From Bondarzewia mesenterica (lineage: Eukaryota > Basidiomycota > Agaricomycetes > Russulales > Bondarzewiaceae), in assembly GCA_004802705.1 (NCBI GenBank), contig SGPL01000334.1:1-38065 (forward strand): a DNA stretch of 38,065 nucleotides, read 5' to 3'. Made by a program: the position numbers and the translations under genes. The notes beneath the pieces were generated by a model. That model did not search any database. It saw only the letters and a list, made by a program, of their open reading frames with translations, and was not told the DNA's origin. Shown in pieces: positions 9,518 to 20,656 of the stretch (the first letter of the stretch is position 1; each line of letters starts with the position of its first letter).

Positions 9518-12500
9518 ATGTCTAATTCTAATCGTCCCATGATAGGATCCGTGTTCGAGCGCAAGACTGGCTCTACGCCTGCCGTGCCAACACCAAAAAT
9601 TAGTGCCAGTGGCTTTCCGGTGGTGCAGCATCGCTCAAAAAGCGCGTTTGCTCGCGGCAGAGAAAAGTTGAACAAACCTGAGCATGGTTTGATAAGGCCT
9701 ACCGAGCCGCCTGTTGTGAAAGCTACATCTACTCCAGGCACATTGACTAGTGGAGATGGGGACTGGCGACAACAGATCAGCGAGGAGAATGAGCGCAGAG
9801 TGGCTGCAATGACGGAGCAAGAGAGGGAGCAAGAGAGAAGAGAAATCGAGGAGAGATTCGGGAAGGGAATTGCAGACGTTCTTAGGAAAGCACGAGAGGC
9901 GAGGGAGAGGCAGTTGGAGAGGGACCGGGAGCAGAAGGAAGAAGAGCCCGTCCAGTTGAAGCACGATAAAGGTATTTGCATTTGCTCGTCAATTGCCAGT
10001 TATAAAATCGTTACTTTTTAGAAGTTCAGGACCATTTCTCAGGTAGGCATATTCCAGTTGAATGAGATGTATGTAACCCACACGTTCTTGTCTTAGGTGT
10101 ATCGCAAAATGAAGAAATGCGGAATGCTCTCGACCTCCAGTCTCTAGGTAGGTCTCACGATGATGTGCTCACAGATTGTATTGTTGACATTTTGATGAAG
10201 AGTCTCGCCTATCTCCCAAAGGTTAGTAGAACCCTGCTCTAGCTTATTTCGTGCACCCACACATCATACAGCGAAAATTCAATCGCCCCCACCGTCGCCT
10301 CCTCCAATCCTTTCTCCTTCTAGCACTCGCCCATCTAGTAGAGCAGCCCGAAAGCTGCGCTTTGCGGACGTAACGCCAAACGACGTGCACGTCTACGAAT
10401 CTGCACCTCCTTCCCCTCGTCGAAAACCCCTTGCCCTACCGCCTCCTACCACTGATGAGCCCGTAACATCGCTAGGCCAATGGAGAGGCAGAAAATCTTT
10501 CATGTCAGATGGCGAACAGGATGCGGTGATGACATTCGCTTCTTCGGATCAACGAATGAACAAAGCGTCCGAACCACCTGAAAAATCTGAACCCGAAGAA
10601 GGTACCCCCGAGTACATCCGTCGACGATTTTTTCCTAACGTACCTGCGCATGACCCGAACCTCGAATGGATTGAGGCTTTGCCTTCTTCCGACTCAACGT
10701 CGATCGATTCTCTCCGCTTCGACCTCACCGGTGCTCCTATTCCGCCCTCGGTCTCGGCCACGCTTCCTACACATCTCGGCTTGCACCATCACGCTGAGGG
10801 ATCTCGGGCGGGGTATACTATTGACGATATCTTCCTTCTCACACGTTCCAGCGTACCGGCACAACGTACGACAATGATCGGCGTGTTAGCGAGGATAATT
10901 CATCGGCTGGGGAAAATGCGGAGAGGTGTTCGGGTCATGGAAAAGGATCTGGAGGAATTGCACGGTAAGGAGGAGGAGTTGAGGAAAAGAGCATTGGCGG
11001 CTGGCATTGAGGCAATCGCCGAGAAGGGGAGTGTGGGTGTGAGGGCGGTGGAGCTGATATGGGAATGCGTCGTCGGTTGGGACGATATGTTAGCAGGTTT
11101 AGACGGAGTTGAGCTACAGGAGGAGCCACCTGCAGGACTACCATCGGACGAAGAGGATAAAGCTAAGGATGCGCTTTCATCTCTTCCATTGGAATTCGTG
11201 CTACAGCAGATCGCGGATGCGTTTGGCGTGGCGGCATTACCCCAAGAGTCTCTCCTTCAGCTCCTTTCCGTTGTCAGCCGCCTTGCAAAGCAATCGAATA
11301 GTATTGCGGCCATCATCGCAGCGACTCCATCCCTTGTCGCGAACGTTCTCCGCACGTTCGTACTGACATCAATTCCACCTACAGCTTCGTCGCCTCCACC
11401 ATCCCCAATAGCCATTGATCTCCTCACCACCATTGCCCTTTCGTCCCGGATGAATGCAAGTTCACTTGTGAACCCCACCGATTCTCTCTTGCGCTTCGTC
11501 ACTATGCTCCCGGCCGTCTCGCCTTATCCTCCCTTGCTTGCGACCGCCCTCCTAACGAGCACCTTGCGGCTGTATGTGGCCCTCGCATCGTACGGGATTT
11601 ATTCCCACATCGCCACTACGGCGTCCGAACCACTCACCCGCCTCTCGTCTTACATCCTCTCGCCCGCCTGCGAATCCCGTGCGTTGATGGAGGCTTATGC
11701 GCAGCTGATTGAGGCATGGACCATTTGCGCCATCGATCCGCATCAGACTACGCCTGAGCACGAGATACTGTGGAGTCAGGTGGTCGGGTGGGGTTGGGGG
11801 CAGGAGGTCCTGGATCTGAGAGCGAAGTTGGGGAGAGAAGAGGGGGACTGGGATGTCTGGGCGGCGATCTGGCGTGCCGAAGCAGCATGGTTGGAGGGTG
11901 CGCGGGTGAATGGCGTCAGAAATGGCGAAGGTGAACGGAGTGCCACCGTGGACGCTGTCAAAGCCGGATTCGCAACAGGTGCGGAGAAGGAAGTGTTGTT
12001 GGGCGCTATGAGCGGATTGCATCATGCGTTGACTGTGTTTGCGGACAGGAGTGGAGATGCCGACACTGTGCCACAGCTCCGCACTTTGGCAAGGTATGCG
12101 AGTATCGCCTTGGCTGCGGTGCGGTTCTGGCTTGCTTGCATTCCGTCGGGATTGGAACATCTGCCCGAACCGCCATTCGAGCTCTCCTTCGAGCTTCTGT
12201 CCACCCTGTCGGCGAGCATCGCCGTCCACCCGCTTCTAGTATCAATATATGACGTGCGGACCCCGTCGTATGCTCATATTTTCTGCCGTCCTCTCACCGC
12301 ACTGCTCGCGAGCTACATCCGAGTGTCTCGCCGACAGCCTACCACGTCTGAAGATCTCTGGTTTGCCCAATCTTGTGCTGTGCTTCCTTGTTTGATGCCG
12401 GGCGACGAAGACTTCGCGCGCTCAAACGTGCAGAGCATCGTCGAGCTCGTGAACGAACAATTCATGCAGTCGAGAGGTTGGGCTGTTCCACAGGTGATAT

Positions 12501-13699
12501 GGGAACAAGGCGGTATGAGCGTCATCGCACCGTTCTTGACTATCCCTCTGCGTCAGAACGAGGAACACTACATGGGTCCGCTCATCCCGACACCGCGATC
12601 GATAAAGCACGCCACTACACAGTGCCTCCCGCCTGCATGGGCCGTGCGGCGGTGCGTGCACGATTCCAACCTCCCATTAGCACGCGATTGGCCCCTTGCA
12701 CCACTCGATCATCTTCTCCGCTCGGGGACATCGTCGGTGTGGAAGCGGCTCCCCAGCTCGTGGGACGCGAGCGAGACGGAGGTAGTCCGCACCGCCCTCC
12801 TGCTCGCGAAAGTGGCCAGGGAGGTGTTACAGGTGCACGGGCTTGGCAGGTCGGCAATGGGCAGGGCGGAGACGGTGTTTAGTTGTATGAAGGTGTTCAT
12901 GCTTGAACATGGGCAGGCTCAAGATGCGGCGAGCGAGGTATTTAGGGATCAGGTTGTGGGTGCTTTGATGGAGGATCTATTAGCACCGTGCACGCTTCAA
13001 GCGTCCCCGGATGGACTCTCTGCTTCCCCCGCTCCTTCCCCATCGCAAGCCGCAGCCCGCATGGAGGACCTCGAAATCGTCTCCGCCCGCTTCCTGGGAT
13101 CGGGCACACCTTTTTACCAGTTCTACACGGACTTCGTCGCGTTGTATGACGCGATCTCGTTCGCACACCCGATATTCGCATCGCTCCTTCTTCCACCTAC
13201 GGCACGGCATTACGGTGTGGACTATCGAAAGCTGCTCTACGCAGACACTGCTCACGTCCTAGGCACGGTGCGAACACCCGTAGAGCGCATCGTGGGCGCC
13301 CGATTGGGAGACTATCTCTGGCCCGCGGAGGACGATGCGGAAGTCGTCGGCGCGTATCTGGGTGTCCTCCTGGGACACCGGGGTAGAGGCCATGTCGAAG
13401 GCTTTGTGCGCTTGTTCGTTGTGCACCACGTCGCGGCGAACATTTGGCCGGATTTGAGGGTGGATGGGACTGTTGGAGAGGCGCGTGCACGCAAGTTGTT
13501 GGAGGCAATGGTGGGGCAGGGGAGTCATGAAGAGCTGAGGGAGGTCGTGATGTATTGGCAGAAACGGGAGGGTAACGTTGTGTTGCCTCCGGATTGCTTT
13601 GTACTTCCTGCGGACAGGAAGACTGCCAGAGCTGCTTGGATCAAGAAATGGGCTGCAGAGAGCATCAGCGAACGCATATTAGGTCTGCTTGTATCTTAG
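9518..13699 (+). CDS. RPAP1/Rba50-like RNA polymerase II-associated protein
   Basis: This is a chaperone-like factor for assembly and nuclear import of RNA polymerase II (human RPAP1, yeast Rba50). There are five exons: 9518-9971, 10022-10042, 10097-10147, 10201-10221 and 10272-13699, all junctions phase 1, giving 1324 residues. The amino end carries the RPAP1 N-type motif (WRQQISEENERRVAAM, EREIEERFGKGIADVLRKAR with high charge). The central RPAP1 C-type block follows at about residues 290-370 (EYIRRRFFPNVPAHDPNLEW, SLRFDLTGAPIP, LPTHLGLHHH, AGYTIDDIFLLTRSSV, QRTTMIGVLARI). The large remainder is alpha-helical repeat-like sequence, as in family members. ATG at 9518 is the first in frame and is followed by the conserved N-terminal region. 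Three tiny exons (21, 51 and 21 nt) are each a multiple of three, so exon skipping would keep the frame. Confidence 0.9.
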
Positions 13700-13921
13700 A
13701 ATTCTGTGTATGGTTTCACGTTGTCAATAGTAGTATTCAGATCAGAATTCTTTGAACACGTTCAGATTTATCTGGGGAAAGCGTTCGCTTCTGCAATCTG
13801 ACACCCCCACCTACCATATGAGCGTTTTGACCCACAAATTATTGTTTCAGACTGCTATTGTCGTTTTACGACTCGACAGCTAGGTGTTGATGATGTGCAA
13901 ACCCAAGAAGAAAAGTGTTTG

Positions 13922-14749
13922 TCAGTCATCGTGTTTGTCAGGAATAGATAGTGGTATATCACGAGCGGTCGTGTAAGCTTTTCGATGATATAGCAATGGC
14001 AACATCCGTAGCGCGTCATCCTCTGCTCCCTCCGCCGAAAATACCTCCTCGACGCGCATGACACGCGCGATGAATAGCTCTGACGCGACGCCGTCTCCAT
14101 ATGTTTCCTCTACTTCTCCTTCCGGACCCGACAATTGAGTGTGCCCACTACCCAGCGCGTCTAAATCGTGCAATGGCCATGCACCACCGATGAGGCGACA
14201 GGAGAGCGCGCCGAGGCTGCCATGTAACGCTGGGAGACCCTCACGCGTGGGCGACCATTCGAGTAGGTCGAAAGGGCAAGGGTAGAGATCCGGGCGGGAG
14301 AAGACGCGCGCAGTTTGGGATTGCGATGCGGATAGGAGGTTGATGCAGAGAGACGTGTCCGAAGAGGATGAGAGAGCCGTTGCGGTTCGAGATGGGACGC
14401 GGAGGGAGAAAGCGACAAGGGGGTACGGGAAGAGCGATATCGAAGTGAAAGAGGAGAGGGTTGCGCCGTGGAAGGGCTGAGTTGTTGATGAGGTAGGTAC
14501 CGACGGTGGTGGAGATTTTGATGGAGATGAAGATGAAGATGTGGGCATGAAGCAAGTGACAACGGCGACGGGTTGGGCAGTCTCGCGGAGGAGAGCGCGG
14601 ATGCGGTGGTCAAGACTATTATCAGGCTTCTGGGAGGAGGACGGAGCATGTATGTGCGACTTCCATCGTTTTGAAAAGTAGTTGAGAATAAGAGCCTGAG
14701 GTGCTGATATTTCTTTGATAGCTCTACGAACAGCTGTGCGAATTGCCAT
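13922..14749 (-). CDS. Flavin reductase-like (FMN-binding split barrel) protein
   Basis: An intronless frame of 275 residues. The ATG at 14749 is chosen because the upstream in-frame start would be TTG. The first 30 residues are basic and hydroxylated with no acids until about residue 14 (MAIRTAVRRAIKEI, FSKRWKSH), consistent with a mitochondrial presequence. The flavin-reductase-like domain covers about residues 45-245: RALLRETAQPVAVVT, GATLSSFTSISLFPYPLVAF, LCINLLSASQSQTARVFS, GALSCRLIGG and PLLYHRKAY. Members bind FMN in a split barrel and reduce flavin or use it for other reactions; the substrate here is unknown. A low-complexity Ser/Pro stretch (about residues 70-90) interrupts the domain start. 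It is convergent with RPAP1, 222 bp apart. Confidence 0.82.
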   Translation of the reverse strand: MAIRTAVRRAIKEISAPQALILNYFSKRWKSHIHAPSSSQKPDNSLDHRIRALLRETAQPVAVVTCFMPTSSSSSPSKSPPPSVPTSSTTQPFHGATLSSFTSISLFPYPLVAFSLRVPSRTATALSSSSDTSLCINLLSASQSQTARVFSRPDLYPCPFDLLEWSPTREGLPALHGSLGALSCRLIGGAWPLHDLDALGSGHTQLSGPEGEVEETYGDGVASELFIARVMRVEEVFSAEGAEDDALRMLPLLYHRKAYTTARDIPLSIPDKHDD

Positions 14750-15530
14750 GCTTAGCAAGATTGGTAATTCAAAGGCGTTGAATAGTCAGTATTTATACTT
14801 GTTAGGATCCGAAGCTACTGGTCAATAAAGACAAACCACAGACACCATCAATGAGCATCATGAGCCAGCAAGTCAAGGAACGACAAGGACGCTCGTACTA
14901 CGTACTGGTCCATAGTCACAAACATGGAGCTAGTCTTACAGACACATTGCAAGACTGGGACAGACACGAAATAAATGCAAGAGTCGATTTGAGCGCTTGA
15001 GCCTCAATTGTCTCATTTCACTTTTGACGGAGATTCTGCCGGCATCAGAGCCTGTCGTTGGTGAGTGGTCCAAGACGAGACCGGCCTTTCGATCGGGCGG
15101 ATAGTAGTCAAATTCAACCTCAGCGGCCCTCACAAATTTTTCGAAAATGCGTCGGGTTGAGTCTGCAATCATCAATGTGCATACCGCCGGCCACAAATTA
15201 TTCGAGCATGGATGCCCAGCTCGAACTTCTAATCAGCAGGCGTCTGGCTTATAAAAACAGAACGACAAGCATCCACTCATAAGTACTGCAGTCTCCACTT
15301 TCGCCCATTGACTTATCTGACAGCTCTGTATTGTGTTCGCTCGTTCGCTTCTCTCATCCAACTCGAATCCCAGGATGGCCATGACGCAGAACGAGCGAGC
15401 AAGCGACAGCGAGCACACCCTCGCTGCCGCCCTCTATCGTCAAGTTTACCAGGCCAATCCCTTTGCCGTGAGCTCCCAGTTTCACTCTCCTTGGCCTGTG
15501 GACTGAGCACATTCTGCCGGCTTGCGTAGG
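14750..15530. other. Intergenic stretch with TATA-like box and short unassigned exon
   Basis: No confident gene. TTATAAAAA at 15249-15257 looks like a TATA box. About 115 bp downstream, ATG at 15375 opens 31 codons (MAMTQNERASDSEHTLAAAL...ANPFA) ended by GTGAGCTCC, a usable donor. The acceptor GCTTGCGTAG at 15530 leads into the MFS remnant, but that join is out of frame with the MFS reading. Minus-strand ORFs here (for example 15313-15834) are shadows without family features. Confidence 0.3.
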
Positions 15531-15784
15531 CAACCTGATGGGCATGGCATTTCCTCTGTTCACGCAGCAGACGTTCGACTGGATGACGTGCAAGTGGGCC
15601 AAACGGTCTTCGGGTGCATCGCCCCCGTGATGGTCCCATCCCCATCGTACGTACCGCGCGCATCTTCCTTAACATTTTGAAAGGTTCGAGCTGATCGTAA
15701 TATCCGGATAGGTCCTCTTTTTTGTACGGTCCGAAGATGCGCGCAAAGAGTATATTCTCCAGGGTGGCGATGAGCCGGTCTTGA
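15531..15784 (+). pseudogene. 3' remnant of an MFS transporter gene
   Basis: The segment encodes the carboxyl end of a fungal DHA1-type major facilitator: NLMGMAFPLFTQQTFDWM, then CKWA. A one-base shift at GGGCCAAACGG (about 15598-15608) moves to the frame TVFGCIAPVMVPSPS. An intron with donor GTACGTACC and acceptor CCGGATAG (about 15649-15712) follows, and the next exon reads FLYGPKMRAKSIFSRVAM and stops at TGA 15782-15784. Family members end with this same helix pair and a basic YGPKIRAKS-type tail. The eleven or so upstream helices are missing, so only the last two membrane segments remain. This is a truncated, frameshifted relic; identity as MFS is quite sure, the exact subfamily less so. 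Confidence 0.72.
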
Positions 15785-16217
15785 GCGCTATTGACTTTGC
15801 TATGTTCTTTCGATGGAGATGCACGGCGATGCATGAAGATTCGTTTTACAAAGGGAAAAACTCATGTTTTTGCATCTTTGTGGACCTATTGTGCATGTTC
15901 GACCTGATCGCGTTGGGGAGTCGTGTCGGCATTAGGATCCGCTTTGGTTCCGACAACTTGGATGATATTAGATCATGCCTACTTCAATTCGACAAGGGAC
16001 TGCCGTCTGCATCTCACAAGTTGTATCAATTGTCAAAAGACGGGAGACAATTTGAAAGAAGTTGCAGCGGACTGATCACGTGTTCGAGTAATTAGAGGCG
16101 CGACTTCGGCGCGAACGGCTGGGTTGGTCCGCAAAGCACTACAACCACCGAGTTGCGCTGTTAGTGTTCTCAGTCCTTCAGCTTTCTATCATCAACGCCA
16201 ACGTTCTGTCTCTCCAC
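15785..16217. other. Intergenic stretch, nothing recognised
   Basis: About 430 bp between the MFS remnant and the next start codon. Short ORFs only. GCGCGACTTCGGCGCGAACG near 16097-16116 is a GC-rich imperfect palindrome in the presumed promoter of the downstream gene. Confidence 0.4.
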
Positions 16218-17822
16218 ATGCCATTTCCGTTCACTTTCAGCTTCAGCGTCCCCGGAATTACAAACCCGTTTTCATTAACACCCACACAGCCCCCGCGGGC
16301 AAACGCTTCAGGATCAGCATCAACCGCTTCCGCCGCCGCCATTCCGAATGCTCGCCCACTTCGCCGACGACCTTCGCCGGGCCTGTTTCCCCCTCCAGAG
16401 CCTCTGAATAGAAAGCGAGGTTGGGTGCCTGCTCACGCGGAACCCAGCGAAGCTGCCACCGTCAACGCTCTCTCGAGCGGCTACCTTGACACCCCGGCAA
16501 AGTATCGCGACATGGTAAACGGAGAGACCGACGAACGTGAGGTTGAGGAGATGATTGCAGGTGGGTCGTCGCGCCTCCGACACGCCTCGGATATGTGCGT
16601 TAGATCAAGGGCTGTCTCACGTCCGTTTTGCCGTACACGGACATGCCGCATACACGTGCCTTGTATGCGCTGAACGCTCATGTCCTCCGGATGTCTGCGA
16701 TGCATTTGCTCTGCCTTGTTAAATACACTGATCATACTGTGGACCGATCTCATGCTTATGGCCTTCTCGTTTCATGTTTACATAGATATTCCCCCGGCCA
16801 AGCGGCGTCGAACGCTCGCAGGCACTATCGTATCTACTGCGGTGAGCGCTGCCCTTATCGGGACAGCTGTTGGTCTCACTGTATATCGTTTGTGAGTTAT
16901 TTGATCATGATGTCTGATGTCTTGATCCTTTGAAGGCTGATGTAGTTTCGAGTCTTAGATGGAGGGATCGGGGCAGGGAACCCGAGCTGGCACCTCCGCC
17001 ATACGAACAAGGCAGTTGGGTGCACCCTGATGTATGTGGTGCATTTCATCTCATCTCGTTGCTTCTAACGTTTGATGTAGCCTCAGGAAGGTCAACCACC
17101 AGTGACGATCACCCCTCCGACCCCTCGTGCAAAGAAGGGACGCCATATCCCAGCTTCGTCCAGCCGCAAAGCACCTCTCCGCCACCGCCGCACCCAAACT
17201 CGCACACACCATGTTATCACGCCGCCTCCCGACGCTTCTCTCTCACACTCTCAACCGCAGTTCGATTTCAGTCAGGTTGATGAGGGAGAGAGCGAAGTCG
17301 AAGATAAGGTATGTTACTCCGCCATTCTCATGTTTCCTTCGTCTGACTTTTGTCTGCCAGATGGACTGGGTAGGCGGGAGACTCGCGCAGCTGATCGAAG
17401 AAGGGAAGAAAGCTCTTGGGAAGGAAGTGGTGGTGATGAGTGATGCGCAGGAAGACGAGGTAGATGACGGCAGCGGGAATTGGGAAGAGGAAGAGCTGGG
17501 TCTGAGCGGGGACATGTCCTCGCGGCGTGGCTCCATCCGCCACAAAAGCCGACCGCAGAATCTCGGCCTTCCATCTTCATATTCCTCCTACCTTTCTCCT
17601 CCGCCAAGCTCTTCCCCTCGCCGTGCACGCTTTGACACGCGCAGCTCGCCGCTGCCAAGCACGTCTGCGCTACCCATACCGGGATCAATGCAGCGTGGGA
17701 CGTCAGTTGACTCCGTGCGTTCACATTCGAGTTTCCATGAAGATGAGAGCCAATGGCAGACCCCTGAGACGAGAGAATTCATGGAGCGGGCGCGGGCGGC
17801 CTACCTCAGGAACAGGTCATAA
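16218..17822 (+). CDS. Single-pass membrane protein of unknown function
   Basis: Five exons: 16218-16560, 16786-16891, 16959-17031, 17081-17308 and 17361-17822, phases consistent, 403 residues. ATG at 16218 (MPFPFTFSFSVPGITNPFS) is preceded by a CT-rich leader. One membrane helix lies at about residues 126-148 (GTIVSTAVSAALIGTAVGLT), preceded by basic PPAKRRRT and followed by YRLWRDRGRE and a PPPYEQ motif that could bind WW domains. The amino half is Pro/Ser-rich, then LDTPAKYRDMVNGE. The carboxyl half has an acidic stretch (EDEVDDGSGNWEEEELG), Ser/Pro-rich low complexity and a final helix (TPETREFMERARAAY). No cysteine pairs or enzymatic motif. I know of no named family. The 225-nt first intron is unusually long for this window. 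The basic-before-helix pattern would put the amino end in the cytosol or mitochondrial matrix, but this is inference. Confidence 0.75.
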
Positions 17823-19138
17823 TGTAACATGGGTTTGTATTCTCGCATGTCTTTTTTATCCGCTATCTCTTTCTTTTTCTTGTGGAACAAGAATTGTTGT
17901 ATCAGGGGTTTTCACGCTTTGTCTCTTAAGTAACTATAGAGTGTTTTTTTATTCTTCAGCTACTCGCACTTCCTTCAGTCTATCAGATATTGCTAAACGT
18001 CCTTCCATCGTCGTCTACTCAGTCGCACTCCACTGCACTGTCTCTAACACTACCTTTTCGCATGCATACCGCCTTTTTTTGTTGTCTTGTAGCACCTGCT
18101 GACGACTTACTATCGAATGAACTCATGAATACCAGGAAATTGGAATCATGTCTGTGTCCACTTTGTCTCCTTGATGCGACTGCGGGCCGTGCTCGAGGCA
18201 GATATCATACAACCGTGGCCAAAGACATCATCAGCATCAAGGCGAGCAAGAGACGAGGGTCTGTTCGCGAATCCTTAGAACGAAGTCGGACTAGAACGAT
18301 GAATGTGATGATCGACAGTGCGAGGCCTAATCCTGGAGATGCGTAGGCCGCGGAAGTGAAATGATCCAAAAGAAACAGAATGCGTGCATTACTCGAGGCC
18401 GCGGGCGTCATGGCCGTCGGAGGCAGCAGAAAAATCACGTGGGTGCAAAGGACACCGAGTGACCTCGAATAAGTTTAACAAGTTGACGACATGCTCGCAT
18501 GCTCTGTGATCACCTTTGGCAACCTTGACTGCCAGGTAATGACAGGCATTTATGAGCTGACCAATGGCCAACCCCCTTCGGAGCGTAGCAGCATACGCAA
18601 CGATGGAAAATTCAATAGTGATACAGCTGGGAGAACCTCTGAGAGAAACAACACACCCGTGCGTAGAAACCCGTGCACCGAAGATGCTGCGCCCACCTTT
18701 CGGACGGGCCTGGAGGCGCACTTGACACACGGAAGAGCCGCCAGTATGATCGCATGAGTTTCAATTCCTCACTTATTAATCCCCAAGGCAGGGGGGTTGG
18801 CATAGAATGTACGAGAAGATGCTGGAAGATTGATGTCCGCATGCAGTGCAAACAACTGGTGGGGAAAATGGTGGCGGTGTGATTCGATTTTCGCCTGCAA
18901 ATATTGGAACTGAAAAGCAAACACGAATACAAATCAATCGCAGTAGTCCGACTGAGAGTTTGCCGGCTGAAATAGAGTCGACACCAAACCAAGTGGTTGA
19001 AGGATGGGAACGTTGCTTTGTTCATGGGTCAAAAACAGTTCGAGATGAGTGATGATTCCGCATATAACATTCATGTCTAAATATGTCGTGCTGAAAATGA
19101 GGCCGACAGAAAGGATGAGAATGAAGGTTATGCAATGA
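17823..19138. other. 1.3-kb convergent gap with a degenerate membrane ORF
   Basis: This gap lies between two convergent genes. On the minus strand, 18730-18390 and 18438-18205 are adjacent open frames. The second reads AAYASPGLGLALSIITFIVL followed by a basic RLRSK, which looks like a tail-anchoring helix. The first contains QLINACHYLAVKVAKGD. They might be exons of a small or decayed gene, but I find no convincing start or splice pair and no family. The rest appears to be 3' UTR and noncoding DNA. Confidence 0.25.
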
Positions 19139-19786
19139 TCATGAAGATGCAGGTTGTGATGGAGAAGAGGGCTCGGCATCAGGGTGCTTCGGAATTAGGT
19201 TGGATTCTTGGAGAAGCTTTTCGAGTTCTCCGGACTGATGCACTGCCGCCGGAGAGACGAGTTAGTAAGTATCATTAACGGTTCATCGGACACTTACTGC
19301 CGAGGACGATATCGCATCCCCCAACGAACTCAGCATTGACATAGAGTTGAGGGATTGTCGGCCAGTCACTGCATAGAAGGTCAGTTATGGCTAGTCATGT
19401 AAAGCAAGACGGAGAGACGTACGAGAACTCTTTGATGCCGTTGCGCAACTCTTGGTCCTCAAGAATATTGTATGTCTGCATCTTCTCCCGAGGCACTTCA
19501 TGCATGTCCAGCACTTGAATCACTGCCCGCGAGAAACCGCACTGCGGGATGGCTGGCGTGCCTTTCATAAAGAGAACGAGTGGCGAGGCTTCTACAGCCT
19601 TTTGAATCCGGTTACGAGCATCATCAGAGAGCAGACGACGGAAGAGTAGCGAGGAAGGTGTGCTTCGGAACGTCGCCGGTGCGGTGCGGGCCAACGGAGA
19701 AAGCTGGAGAACGGCGCCCGTCAGTGTACAAGCCTCAGAGAGATAGAGAAATAACGCACAGAAGACCTAAAAGCAGCGCGGAACAT
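19139..19786 (-). CDS. GRX5: Mitochondrial monothiol glutaredoxin Grx5
   Basis: Four exons: 19786-19760, 19703-19423, 19368-19298 and 19242-19139, giving 160 residues. Donors are GTGCGT, GTACGT and GTAAGT. The first nine codons (MFRAAFRSS) plus the second exon start ([20 protein letters not shown]) form a typical arginine-rich mitochondrial presequence. The core shows [19 protein letters not shown], the CGFS active site at about residue 65, [17 protein letters not shown], the cis-Pro motif WPTIPQLYV and the glutathione-binding [19 protein letters not shown]. Such proteins bind a glutathione-coordinated [2Fe-2S] cluster and pass it on in the mitochondrial iron-sulfur cluster pathway. The carboxyl tail ([17 protein letters not shown]) is a short disordered extension. 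All key residues are present. Confidence 0.95.
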
Positions 19787-20656
19787 GGTGTCGAGAGAGG
19801 TCGAGTGGTGGAGAGAAGAGTGAGTTTATGACTGTCCGGGTGAGCTGTTATGAGATCGAGCCCGAAGCCGGCTGAGAAATTGTGATTATCTCAGCATTTC
19901 TCATGGATCCCTCTTTTGGCAAGTGTTCAGAATGGCCTGCTTGCTGTTGGTTGCTGGGACCGTACTCTGCAGCGGCCAGCCTGCGGTGCTTTGCATGTAA
20001 TTCAGTCGTTGAACCGTGTACGTGTCAGTTGTTCTATTTTATGGATTAATATCTGATGTTGAACACAATTCCACGTCTTTTTTTTCTCATACATCATGGA
20101 ACCAACCAGCGGGAAGCTACCGTGAAGTCCCTGGCCTCTGCCGCCCGTCATCCGCATTTCGGATTCCCAGTAAGTTAGCAGTTCTCATACATGCACTTAA
20201 CATTCTTTAGGTTGGGCTGATTGCCAACCACTGAATCAATAATTCGAATGACTGACCACATTTTGCGCCAATACTTAAATTGGTGACTGCATCCCACTGC
20301 ATACCTTCTGAGCCGCGTGAGGAGATCAGTTGCAAACATTATTATGTACTTTTACTCTAGGCTTGAAATGTATCATACGAAAAGTCCATTACCCTTTGAT
20401 TACCATCTTCCTTGTCCTCTCTTCCCACAGCGCCCACTCTTCAGGGCCAGTCAAGACTTGGAACTCATATCCCACGCCACATACGAATTCGTCACCTATC
20501 CTCCATGCCATCTTCAATGATATCAGGTGAGATAATATTGCGATGCGCTAGCTGCGTCAAATCCTTCAGCGTCTGTTAAGAAAATATTATCTTAACTCTT
20601 CTGAGATCCGCACGCCTCAGTGCAGCCATGAGGTGGATCGTAGACTATCGTGTGAG
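19787..20656. other. Intergenic stretch, nothing recognised
   Basis: These 870 bp separate Grx5 (minus, start at 19786) from the end of the Zim17 gene (minus). Short plus-strand ORFs at 20016-20210 and 20317-20520 have no family features, splice context or codon bias I can defend. The Grx5 promoter should lie in the first 200-300 bp; no clear TATA box is present. Confidence 0.4.

Noticed and set aside
11552..12229. 225-codon minus-strand ORF inside RPAP1
   Set aside because: Antisense shadow of a high-GC coding exon; no family features and no splice context.
13197..13508. 103-codon minus-strand ORF in RPAP1
   Set aside because: Shadow of the coding strand, Arg/Pro/His-rich composition typical of antisense frames.
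15313..15834. 173-codon minus-strand ORF over the MFS remnant
   Set aside because: Antisense to recognisable MFS sequence.
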